Assembly: GCA_913030785.1 (NCBI GenBank)
Contig: CAJWER010000003.1
Coordinates: 1 to 34,145 of the forward strand
Reading direction: 5' to 3'
Length of the DNA: 34,145 nucleotides
DNA from: an uncultured Chloroflexota bacterium
GTDB taxonomy: Bacteria > Chloroflexota > Dehalococcoidia > Lucifugimonadales > CAJWER01
The notes under the pieces were generated by a model, which saw nothing but the letters and a program-made list of their open reading frames with translations, searched no databases and was not told where the DNA came from. A program made the translations under genes and the position numbers. This document shows positions 19,265 to 28,119 of this stretch, piece by piece. Each line of letters begins with the position of its first letter. Within the stretch, counting starts at the first letter, position 1.

Positions 19265-19915
19265 ATGCGCCTGCTGCCCGTATTGGTTATTGTCGCCTCG
19301 CTGTTTGCTTTGGTCGCCGCTGCCTGCTCCAGTGATGAGCCGCTGCAAGGCACGGTGCTGGATGGCGACGAGGCTCCTCCCTTTAAGCTCCGGAACCATC
19401 TCGATGTGCCGAAGTCACTTGATGACTACACCGCCGACGTCGTTCTGGTGAGCTTCCTCTACACCTACTGCCCTGATCTGTGCCCGGCAATAACGGGCCA
19501 CCTGCGCACTGCCCACGAGTTGCTCCTTGACGATGCGACGCGGGTGGACTTCGTCGTCATCAGTGTCGATCCCGAGAGGGACACCGTAGAACGAGCCCAT
19601 GAGTATTCTGAGCAGTGGAGCATGCTCGACAGGTGGGACTTCCTCGTGGGCGAGGCGGATGTGCTGGCACCAATCTGGGCGAACTACTTCCTGGACCCCC
19701 AGCAGTTCGAATGGACTCGGACAGAGCCTGCAGCTCCGGCAGGGCAGTCTGAGGCTAGCGCTGACTCGCTCAGACGCCAGATCGCTACGCAATACGAGGT
19801 TGGTCACCAGGCGCCCGTCTACCTGCTGGATAAGCAGCATCGCATGCGAGTCCTGTTCACATCGCCGCTGAACCCGCGCGAAATCGTCCACGACATCCAA
19901 GCACTGCTGGACTAG
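19265..19915 (+). CDS. SCO1/SenC family copper chaperone lipoprotein
   Basis: AAACSSDE lipobox; YTYCPDLCP CxxxC; ISVDPERDT; downstream H in YEVGHQAPVYLLD. Confidence 0.9.
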   Translation: MRLLPVLVIVASLFALVAAACSSDEPLQGTVLDGDEAPPFKLRNHLDVPKSLDDYTADVVLVSFLYTYCPDLCPAITGHLRTAHELLLDDATRVDFVVISVDPERDTVERAHEYSEQWSMLDRWDFLVGEADVLAPIWANYFLDPQQFEWTRTEPAAPAGQSEASADSLRRQIATQYEVGHQAPVYLLDKQHRMRVLFTSPLNPREIVHDIQALLD

Positions 19916-20065
19916 CGCTACGACGCTGCGGCGCTGCGCGCGCTTAGGGGGGCGGGGCTGGTGCTTACGTGATCTGGGCTCGTGTCGCGTGTTGTGATTC
20001 CAATGAACTTTTTCACGATTCAGATATCTGACGGGACGGCGCTGGACGTGAATCGAAGTGAGGTG

Positions 20066-20710
20066 ATGATGACCGACCTGAGCACCACGTTGTTGCTGGT
20101 TCGGCACGGCCAGGCGAGGGCTGAGGATGGGTCATACGGGCCAGATACGCCGCTTAGTGAGCTGGGTGTGCGCCAATCAGAGGCGCTGGCGGACGCGTTG
20201 GCGGGGGATGCCGCCCTCACACATGTCTATGCAAGTCCACTTCCTCGTGCTGCGCAGACCGCAGGGCCGCTATGCGAGAGGCTTGGACTAGTTGCGCGGC
20301 TCGATGAGCGCCTGGCCGAGTTCGAGTTTGGAGTGACCACAGTGTCGGCGATGGGGCAGAGACCGGATCTGCTTTTTTGGCGTCCCGAGCAATCGGGAAC
20401 CGATGGGGGAGAGACACTCGGGGCGTTCGCCATCCGGGTAGCGGACTTCCTCGACGAGGTGGTCTCGCGGCACGCCGGAGAGTGCGTGGCAGTCGTTTCT
20501 CATGCCGGTGTAATCGACGCGAGTCTCAGGTGGGCTGTTGGCCTCGGCCCCGATACGTTATGGCAGCACGAGTTCGAGATAGACAATTGTTCCATTGCCG
20601 AGTTGCAGGTGTGGAATGGGGGCCGTATCAGCGGAGGTTCGCCACGCTATGTATCCGTGCGCCGTGTGGGCGACGTAGCGCACCTGGGTGAACTGGTCAG
20701 CGGGGTGTAG
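20066..20710 (+). CDS. Histidine phosphatase (phosphoglycerate mutase-like)
   Basis: LLVRHGQARAED, DTPLSELGVRQSEALADAL, VVSHAGVI. Confidence 0.9.
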   Translation: MMTDLSTTLLLVRHGQARAEDGSYGPDTPLSELGVRQSEALADALAGDAALTHVYASPLPRAAQTAGPLCERLGLVARLDERLAEFEFGVTTVSAMGQRPDLLFWRPEQSGTDGGETLGAFAIRVADFLDEVVSRHAGECVAVVSHAGVIDASLRWAVGLGPDTLWQHEFEIDNCSIAELQVWNGGRISGGSPRYVSVRRVGDVAHLGELVSGV

Positions 20711-20739
20711 CCCCCACTGGCCAGAAACGCGATGCACTT

Positions 20740-20761
20740 ATCCTAGTCAGTCGACTAGGAT
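20740..20761. terminator. Bidirectional hairpin between convergent genes, overlapping the minus-strand stop codon
   Basis: ATCCTAGTC-agtc-GACTAGGAT, perfect 9-bp stem. Confidence 0.55.
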
Positions 20762-20973
20762 GGAGAAATCCCATCTGAGTCGGATGGGTAGAAGCCGCAT
20801 TGCATGCACTGCACGTAGGTTTCTTCCATGTCCGAGGCTGAGACGAGGTCGCCCCCGCAACGAGGGCAGCCCTTGAGCCAGAACGCCGCAGTTTCCCTGA
20901 TGACCGGTACGCGGGATACAAGCGTCTCTTTGGCTAGCTCTGTGTCGATTCCGATGGTTGCTGTCTCATTCAT
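20755..20973 (-). CDS. Small zinc-ribbon protein (72 aa)
   Basis: MNETATIGIDTELAKETL...GCPRCGGDLVSASDMEETYVQCMQCGFYP; two CxxC knuckles. Internal Met favoured over the longer ORF. Confidence 0.65.
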   Translation of the reverse strand: MNETATIGIDTELAKETLVSRVPVIRETAAFWLKGCPRCGGDLVSASDMEETYVQCMQCGFYPSDSDGISPS

Positions 20974-21217
20974 GATGCGATCATATTGCACCCATGCTCG
21001 CCGGTTCGCATCACCCAATAGGGCGATTGTGAGGGGTGAGGATAGGGCTAGCCCTCCACGACGACACCTACTCTCCCGCCATTCAGCCCAGCCCTTTGGG
21101 TGAGCGCAGCACCCATTGACAGCGAATTGGGCCGTCGGTATCGTTGTTTTGCTCACGAGGAGCGACTCGAAAACCTCGTGAGACAAACCGGCGCGGATGC
21201 CGGCCCTGAGGAATCCT

Positions 21218-23008
21218 ATGTCACGCACCTCTACCTTTGTCCTGTCAGCTACCGTGGACTTCCCCGATGACGTCGGATATGGCACTTACACACCCGAGCT
21301 GCTCAACCAGATGATGGCGCAACTCAAGGAGCTTGGCGTGACTCGGGTCTACTGGCTCTATTACGGTGACGTGGACCAGGACTCGTACGGGGCTGGGAAC
21401 CTGATCGACCACTCGATTTTTCCGTACGGCACGCAGACGCTCGCTAATATCGGTGAACCACTAAAGGCCGCCGTGCCGTTCGCCCATGCCCACGGCCTGG
21501 AGATTTACGGAGTACTCAAGCCCTATAACGGCGGTATCGCAGGCACATATCCCGAGGGCGCCAAGGAAAGCAGCGCATCGACTGTGACGCGAATAGGCGG
21601 CTCTCTATGGCAGGCGATCCCATTCGTGGAGCGGCACCCTGACACGCGAGTGCGCCGACGACCGCTGGCTGCCCCGCCTGACCTGGAGTCGACGGCGATC
21701 CGCAAGATACGGCTTCTCAAGCGTGACGACTCGCCGACCAGGGTACGAGGAGAGGACATCCAGATATGGACCAGCGAGAGCAATTTCAGATATCAGCGCA
21801 AACTGATCGATTTCAGCGTGACGGAGGCTGTGGAGCCCGCGCCTCGTGACGTGAGGGACTACTACGGCGACCTGGTCACGGCGAAAGGCGCGCCGGTGCG
21901 CACCCTTACCATCGAGGGACTGGACCTATCGGAGAGGTACGTCGCGGTCACAACGGGCCTGAAGGGCCAGGGCGATTTCGTCAACACTGCCGTGGGGATG
22001 GTGGAAGCCTACGGTCCTGGGCCAGAGCCGCTGCCGGTGGTCGTGGCAACCCGAGGAGCGATATGGGGCAGGCCCCGCGACTTTCGGGAGTACGGCCTCG
22101 ATTTCGACTGCGGACTGGGGACGCACCCGATGCCCTTCGACGACCAGAACGACGCGGGGGATGATAGCAGTCGATGGAGCTCGATGTTGACCGGGGGGCT
22201 GATAGCCTTCGCCCGTGGGAAGAATGAGTACCTGGCGTGCACCCCTTGCGAGGCCTACCCGGAAGTCAGGCGCCTGTGGTCCGGATGGGTTCAGAGCTTA
22301 ATAGACGCGGGCGTGGATGGTATCGACGTTCGAATCTCGGCCCATGGGAGCCTGACGGACGAGTCCGCCGAGTACGGGTACAATCCACCTATTGTCGAGG
22401 AGTTTACGGAGCGGTATGGCGTTGGGCCCACGGGTAGTGCCACAGACCTGGCGAGGCTGGCGGAGTTGCGCGGCGATCACTTCACTTCGTTCATCCGGGA
22501 GACGAGCGAGGCGATACGTGGTGCTGGAGGCAAGATGCAGATCCACGTTCACACCGAGGCTTTCGGCCCCGATCCTTGCCACGGGCAGATGATGGGTTTC
22601 CCTGACAACATCCGCTTTGACTGGAAATCGTGGGTAGAGGACGGACTGCTCGACGGGGTTACATATAGAATGAGTTGGTTCGAGGGCCTTGAAGACCCGC
22701 CTGAGAGCCCCCCGGAGCGGAGCCGTCTAGTCAACGCGCTGGCCGAACCCTACGCGGCGGAGTCTCTGGACGCTCTGGTGGACGCAGGGGTTCCTGCATA
22801 CCTGAATCGCTATATAGACCGGTCCGTGGGAGTCGAGGAGTACCTATCAGATCTGGAGCAGGTCTACGGCGACGAGCGGTTTAGCGGATTCGATCTGTAC
22901 GAGTTCTCGCTAATGGCACAGGCTGCGCCTGATGGAACTGCGCTGAACTCCTACAAGGGGCGCATGGAGATGATCCGTGACAAGGCAAGCGAGTTGGGGC
23001 TGGTGTAG
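21218..23008 (+). CDS. TIM-barrel glycoside-hydrolase-like protein
   Basis: Long ORF; FVLSATVDFPDDVGYGTYTPELLNQMMAQLKELGVTRVYWLYYGD, AHAHGLEIYGVLKPY, SLIDAGVDGIDVRISAHG, family assignment tentative. Confidence 0.6.
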   Translation: MSRTSTFVLSATVDFPDDVGYGTYTPELLNQMMAQLKELGVTRVYWLYYGDVDQDSYGAGNLIDHSIFPYGTQTLANIGEPLKAAVPFAHAHGLEIYGVLKPYNGGIAGTYPEGAKESSASTVTRIGGSLWQAIPFVERHPDTRVRRRPLAAPPDLESTAIRKIRLLKRDDSPTRVRGEDIQIWTSESNFRYQRKLIDFSVTEAVEPAPRDVRDYYGDLVTAKGAPVRTLTIEGLDLSERYVAVTTGLKGQGDFVNTAVGMVEAYGPGPEPLPVVVATRGAIWGRPRDFREYGLDFDCGLGTHPMPFDDQNDAGDDSSRWSSMLTGGLIAFARGKNEYLACTPCEAYPEVRRLWSGWVQSLIDAGVDGIDVRISAHGSLTDESAEYGYNPPIVEEFTERYGVGPTGSATDLARLAELRGDHFTSFIRETSEAIRGAGGKMQIHVHTEAFGPDPCHGQMMGFPDNIRFDWKSWVEDGLLDGVTYRMSWFEGLEDPPESPPERSRLVNALAEPYAAESLDALVDAGVPAYLNRYIDRSVGVEEYLSDLEQVYGDERFSGFDLYEFSLMAQAAPDGTALNSYKGRMEMIRDKASELGLV

Positions 23009-23035
23009 GCGGCTCTCAGTCGCGTGTCCAATTCG

Positions 23036-23944
23036 CTATACCACCACTACGTCGTTCTCCAGCGTGCCGATGCCCTGAATCTCGATAGTCACGATATCAC
23101 CCTCTGCCAGAGTGAAGTCGGGCGGCGGCACGACGGGCGTGCCGGTGAGGACAGCGGTCATGTTGGGGATGGTGTTGTGACGGTGGAGCCAGTCCGACAG
23201 CTCTTCGCACGTCCGCGCCATCAGCGATGTTGATGTTTCCCCGCTGAATACCTCAGCCCCGTCCCTTGACACGATGCAGCGCACCGACAGGTCGTGGGGG
23301 TCACCGATGGCCTCTGGAGTAACGAAACAGGGGCCGATGGCGCAGGATCGGTCGTACACCTTGGCCTGGGGCAGGTACAGCGGATTCTCTCCCTCGATGG
23401 ACCGACTGCTCATATCGTTGCCTATGGTATATCCGACGATCTCGCCCTTGTACGTTACGAAGGCCAGCTCCGGCTCGGGGACGTTCCATGCCGAGTCCGG
23501 GCGTATGCCGACGGACTCAAATGGGCCGAGACATCGCTCGGAGGTGGCTTTCAGGAACAACTCCGGCCGTTTGGCCGCGTAGACTTTGGAGTAGACATCG
23601 GGTGTGTCGGACTCTCGTCTCCGCTCCATCTCACTGCTCTTGTACGTGACGCCGGCGGCCCAAACCTCTGGGGGATCGAAGGGCCGGTCTAGTAGGAACT
23701 CGCCGCTTCCGTTTCGGGAGTCCTCGATGACTTGGGCAAGGTTGTGGGTCTCGGCGCTCGTCCCCTCAAGGAGTCGACCTGTCAGAGCGTCGATGCCTAG
23801 GCCTGACAGCGAAGATACGCGTACGAGCTCCTCGACATCGATTATGTCATCGTCTGCCGATGTCAGGTCGTACAGTTGGCCGTCTCCATTCTCAACGGCC
23901 AGTCTTTGTGAGCCTGCGGTGTCGATCAGCCTGTAGAATTTCAT
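23036..23944 (-). CDS. Fumarylacetoacetate hydrolase family protein
   Basis: WAAGVTYKSSEMERR, FLKATSERCLGPFE, VPEPELAFVTYKGEIVGYTIGNDMSSRSIEGENPLYLPQAKVYDRSCAIGP. Confidence 0.93.
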   Translation of the reverse strand: MKFYRLIDTAGSQRLAVENGDGQLYDLTSADDDIIDVEELVRVSSLSGLGIDALTGRLLEGTSAETHNLAQVIEDSRNGSGEFLLDRPFDPPEVWAAGVTYKSSEMERRRESDTPDVYSKVYAAKRPELFLKATSERCLGPFESVGIRPDSAWNVPEPELAFVTYKGEIVGYTIGNDMSSRSIEGENPLYLPQAKVYDRSCAIGPCFVTPEAIGDPHDLSVRCIVSRDGAEVFSGETSTSLMARTCEELSDWLHRHNTIPNMTAVLTGTPVVPPPDFTLAEGDIVTIEIQGIGTLENDVVVV

Positions 23945-24311
23945 GGGTTGCTCCGCCAGATGGATGTCGTATGGGACCGTGTCTTTCCTTATGTAAAGGA
24001 GACTGGGGATGATTGGCTGCCTACAGCGGTGTTGTCAGGCTCATCGCAGGATCCGCACGCTTTTCTCAACCATCATACCAGGGCATTTGCTTATTTTTGG
24101 GTCGCGAGCTTGCTCGGCCTGGGAATTTACCGCTACAAACTCCACCAGACTGGCGGCGAGTGTTCTTGGCAGGCAGGTGTGTCCGTGTTGATCGGCGCGT
24201 GCAGCGCCGTTGACATTGGGTTAGTTGGGGGCTATCATCTTGCCAGTATTCAAGGGGTGCTAGGGTTGTGACTTCGGTCTATTTCGCCAACTGCGCCGAG
24301 GTTTTGAGTTA

Positions 24312-24330
24312 GATGGCTGGTGCAGCCATC
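24312..24330 (+). promoter_or_regulatory. Hairpin in the pyrG upstream region
   Basis: GATGGCT-ggtgc-AGCCATC, perfect 7-bp stem. Confidence 0.35.
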
Positions 24331-24434
24331 GTGTGTAAGCGCCTCCCCTTCTCGGACCATCCCCAAAAGCCCTGCAGCCCCCGACCCCTTTTCCGCCCTC
24401 TCGATACTTTGGCGTGTCACGCGGTGGTTGTTCT

Positions 24435-26090
24435 ATGACAAAGTTCATCTTCGTGACCGGGGGCGTGGTTAGCTCCGTTGGCAAGGGGATCACTGTCGCC
24501 TCGATCGGTCGCCTGCTGAAGAGCCGCGGGATATCGCTGTCGGTCCTCAAACTCGACCCCTACCTGAACGTGGACCCGGGAACGATGTCCCCCTACCAGC
24601 ACGGCGAGGTTTTCGTGACGACGGACGGAAGCGAGACCGACCTGGACCTGGGCCACTATGAGCGGTTCATCGATATCGACCTGACACGGTCATCCAACGT
24701 CACAGCCGGCCAGATATACAGCGATGTTATAGCACGAGAGCGCCGTGGCGAGTATCTCGGAGGCACGATCCAGTCGGTGCCCCACGTTACGGACGCCATC
24801 AAACAGCGTATCCGCGGGCTCGCGACGGAAAGTGAGGCGGAGGTCATAGTCGTTGAGGTCGGGGGCACAGTCGGCGACATCGAGGGCCTGCCATTCCTCG
24901 AGGCCATCCGGCAAATGCGAAATGAAGTGGGGAGAGATAACGTTTTCTATGTCCACGTTACTTATCTTCCGTTCATATCTGCCACCGGGGAGCTCAAGAC
25001 TAAGCCGACACAGCACAGCGTACGGGAGTTGCGGGGAATAGGGATCCAGCCGGACTCCATCGTGTGCCGCAGCGACGAAGTCATCGACGATGGCATCAAG
25101 GATAAGATCGCCGTTCACTGCGATGTGTCCAGGAGAGGCGTGATCGGTATGCCGACCGTCTCGACCGTGTATGAGGTGCCCTTGTTGTTGGAAGAGGAGG
25201 GCCTCGGCGAGTTGATCGTGGAGAGTCTCGATCTGCCCACTACGCCGAAGGACCTGACCTGGTGGCGCGAGATGGTCGAGCGTGTCCAGAAACCGAAGAG
25301 AGTGCTATCGATCGCCATTGTCGGCAAGTACGTCGATCTGCAGGACTCATATCTGTCGGTCAAGGAGGCGCTCCATCATGCCGGGCTCGCTCATGGCTGC
25401 GAGGTGAACCTGAGTTGGGTAGCGGCCGAGGACGTGACCGAAAACGGGCCCGACGAGTACTTGAGCTCGGTGAGTGGCATAGTTGTACCTGGCGGATTTG
25501 GCGCTCGAGGTATCGAGGGCATGATAGACACGGTTCGGTATGCCAGAGCCAACGAGGTGCCATACCTCGGCCTCTGTCTCGGCATGCAGGTGATGGTGGT
25601 GGAGGCAGCCCGTACGATGTTGGGTCTGCCGGAGGCCAATTCCACGGAGTTTGACCCCGATACGCCGGATCCAGTCATAGACCTGATGCCGGACCAACGA
25701 GACATAACAGAGATGGGCGGCACGATGCGGTTGGGCGTGTACCCTTGCCGGGTAGAGGATGATAGCTTGGCGCAGCGCGCCTACGGTGAATCCCTGGTTC
25801 ACGAGCGCCATCGCCATAGGTATGAGGTTAATAATAGCTATCGCGAAGCCTTCGAGTCAGCAGGGATGTGGCCAACCGGGCTTTCGCCGGATGGCAGGCT
25901 GGTAGAGATCATGGAGTGGTCGGACCACCCGTTCATGGTGGGGGTACAGTTTCACCCAGAATTTCTGTCCAGGCCGGATAAGCCACACCCTCTGTTCCGC
26001 GAGTTCATAGGGGCTACCATCGGAACCCTGCGAGAGGGCGGCCAGCACGCATTGCCACTTGACGCGCCGAAATCAGCGCAAAAGGTATAG
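24435..26090 (+). CDS. pyrG: CTP synthase
   Basis: MTKFIFVTGGVVSSVGKGITVASIGRLLKSRG; LGLCLGMQ amidotransferase Cys; GVQFHPEF. Confidence 0.97.
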   Translation: MTKFIFVTGGVVSSVGKGITVASIGRLLKSRGISLSVLKLDPYLNVDPGTMSPYQHGEVFVTTDGSETDLDLGHYERFIDIDLTRSSNVTAGQIYSDVIARERRGEYLGGTIQSVPHVTDAIKQRIRGLATESEAEVIVVEVGGTVGDIEGLPFLEAIRQMRNEVGRDNVFYVHVTYLPFISATGELKTKPTQHSVRELRGIGIQPDSIVCRSDEVIDDGIKDKIAVHCDVSRRGVIGMPTVSTVYEVPLLLEEEGLGELIVESLDLPTTPKDLTWWREMVERVQKPKRVLSIAIVGKYVDLQDSYLSVKEALHHAGLAHGCEVNLSWVAAEDVTENGPDEYLSSVSGIVVPGGFGARGIEGMIDTVRYARANEVPYLGLCLGMQVMVVEAARTMLGLPEANSTEFDPDTPDPVIDLMPDQRDITEMGGTMRLGVYPCRVEDDSLAQRAYGESLVHERHRHRYEVNNSYREAFESAGMWPTGLSPDGRLVEIMEWSDHPFMVGVQFHPEFLSRPDKPHPLFREFIGATIGTLREGGQHALPLDAPKSAQKV

Positions 26091-26202
26091 ACTTGCGTTT
26101 CGGCGTTGTGCTATGCTCATGATGTTCACCTCGCCCATCTTCCCTTTACGGTTGATACCCGGAGCGCATCGCTTAGCATCCAAGTCGGGCCTCCGGCACC
26201 CA

Positions 26203-26216
26203 CCTAACATGTTAGG
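26203..26216. promoter_or_regulatory. 14-bp perfect palindrome (operator-like)
   Basis: CCTAACATGTTAGG in the 0.45-kb pyrG-rho intergenic region. Confidence 0.35.
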
Positions 26217-26569
26217 ACGGCGTTCGCCCACGACCCCTTAATGTCAAAAGTCGTGAATGGGCCCTCCAGATAAGCACAGCTGATGACAATTCTGCAATTC
26301 CATGCGAAAGCCCCCAAGATCGTTCGATGATACTTGTCGCGGCGAGTGCGGGTTGGGCAGAGGGATTGTGGCGATGCCACCGCAGAATCTCGCGTGATAG
26401 CGTCCCAAAAGAGTCCCCAGGCACGGGGAGCACGTGTTCCTTCGCTGGGTACAGGGTTTCACAGCCTCCCGATCAGACTAGATTTTGGAGTATAAGATGA
26501 ACAGTAGCAATATGAGGGTACAAGTATCGGCGCCATCATCTGCGCGTGGCCCAGGTAAAAGGAACTGAG

Positions 26570-27736
26570 ATGACTGAGAGCAACGGGCATGTGGTATCGA
26601 GAGGCATCCTTTCCAAGACCAATGACGGCTACGGATTCTTGAAATCCGATAAGTCGGATAGGACCTCGGACCCTAACAAACAGGGTTCCAACGGGGATGT
26701 CTATGTTTCCCAGTCCCAGATCCGGAGGTTCGGCCTCAGGTCCGGAGACCAGGTGGCAGGGCAGGTTCGACCTCCAAAAGATGGTGAGCGCTATTTCAGC
26801 CTGATTCGGGTCGAGACTATCAACGACATCGATCCGGACGCTGCCAGAACCCGTCCTCACTTCGAGGAGTTGGTCCCGATCTTCCCGGAGGAGCGCATTG
26901 TTCTCGAGACCGAGCCGGATGAGCTTTCGACACGGGTAATCGACATGATTTCGCCGATAGGCCTCGGCCAGCGCGGCTTGATTGTCTCTCCGCCCAAGGC
27001 GGGCAAGACGACCCTCCTCAAGCAGATAGCCCACGGAATCTCCAAGAACTCCCCCGATATTCACTTGATGGTAGCTCTGATAGGGGAGCGTCCAGAAGAG
27101 GTCACGGACATGAGCCGGTCTGTCGCTGGCGAGGTGTTCAGCTCGACCTTTGATGAGCCAGTGGAGGACCATTGCAGGGTGGCGGAGCTAGCGCTGGAGC
27201 GTGCGAAGAGGCTTGTTGAGGCGGGACGGGACGTTGTGGTGCTCCTCGACAGCCTGACTCGTCTGACTCGAGCATACAATCTGGCGGTGCCTACCAGCGG
27301 CAGGACCCTGTCCGGCGGCATCGATCCCGTTGCTTTGTATCCGCCGAAGCGCTTCTTCGGAGCGGCCCGTAACGCCGAGAATGGCGGGAGTCTGACGATC
27401 GTCGCCGCATGCCTGATAGATACCGGCAGCCGAATGGACGACGTTATCTACGAGGAGTTCAAGGGCACCGGCAACATGGAAGTGCACCTGGACCGCAAGC
27501 TTTCGGAGAAGCGGGTATTCCCTGCGATCGACATCCCCAGAAGCGGCACACGCCGTGAGGAACTGCTACTTGATGAGTACGAGCTCAAGCAGGTGTGGCT
27601 ACTGCGCCGTATGGTGAGCATGATCAGCACCGATTCAGTCCAGAGCGCCGAGGCTACGGCCAAGGTGATTGAGCGATTGAAGAAGACCAAAACCAACAAG
27701 GACTTCCTCGACAATCTTGGCAAGGACGCTGCGTAG
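26570..27736 (+). CDS. rho: Transcription termination factor Rho
   Basis: GYGFLKSDK...[22 protein letters not shown]-binding region; [12 protein letters not shown]-loop; [29 protein letters not shown]. Confidence 0.96.
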   Translation: MTESNGHVVSRGILSKTNDGYGFLKSDKSDRTSDPNKQGSNGDVYVSQSQIRRFGLRSGDQVAGQVRPPKDGERYFSLIRVETINDIDPDAARTRPHFEELVPIFPEERIVLETEPDELSTRVIDMISPIGLGQRGLIVSPPKAGKTTLLKQIAHGISKNSPDIHLMVALIGERPEEVTDMSRSVAGEVFSSTFDEPVEDHCRVAELALERAKRLVEAGRDVVVLLDSLTRLTRAYNLAVPTSGRTLSGGIDPVALYPPKRFFGAARNAENGGSLTIVAACLIDTGSRMDDVIYEEFKGTGNMEVHLDRKLSEKRVFPAIDIPRSGTRREELLLDEYELKQVWLLRRMVSMISTDSVQSAEATAKVIERLKKTKTNKDFLDNLGKDAA

Positions 27737-27781
27737 CGGCTCCATCGGTGTCAACCCAAGAAATAAAGGCAAAAAACCTTA

Positions 27782-27811
27782 TTGACAACGTAGGATTAGC
27801 TAAGATATAGT
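27782..27811 (+). promoter_or_regulatory. Candidate promoter P1 upstream of the S-layer-like gene
   Basis: TTGACA-18 nt-TATAGT. Confidence 0.55.
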
Positions 27812-27917
27812 TGCGCTTGATTTCACAGAGCAGCGTCCCGGTGTCATTGACGTACATGGAACGCCTTAGCTGCTGAGGCGGCTAGTGGTAATTTGTGCAA
27901 GTGGCCTCTGCCGCTAC

Positions 27918-27946
27918 TTGACAACATATGGTGCATGGTGTACAAA
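27918..27946 (+). promoter_or_regulatory. Candidate promoter P2 upstream of the S-layer-like gene
   Basis: TTGACA-17 nt-TACAAA. Confidence 0.5.
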
Positions 27947-27979
27947 CTAAACGGCTCAATCGAAGGAGAGAGTGAGGCT

Positions 27980-28080
27980 TTAACGGCGCCGTTAAGCGCT
28001 GCGCTGAGGGCAGGGCCTCCGGCGCTTCCTGGGAGACAAGTTCGTCCCGGGATTTTCTTTGTTGTAAACGAAATCCCAGT
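27980..28080 (+). promoter_or_regulatory. Structured 5' leader with overlapping hairpins
   Basis: Palindrome TTAACGGCGCCGTTAA; AAGCGC...GAGGgcaggGCCTC...GCGCTT; CCTGGGA...TCCCGGG overlapping GGGATTT...GAAATCCC. Confidence 0.5.
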
Positions 28081-28119
28081 TCAAGTTGTAGTAAGCGGAA
28101 ACACTAAGGGGGTAGGCTT

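Noticed and set aside
23948-24271. 107-aa plus-strand ORF between the FAA hydrolase and pyrG
   Set aside because: No domain, no clear RBS; more likely the divergent upstream region. Left unannotated.
27980-28051. Possible c-di-GMP (GEMM) riboswitch in the S-layer leader
   Set aside because: The GEMM signatures (AGGGCAAACC, GGGACGCAAAGCC) are not present; kept only as an unassigned structured leader.
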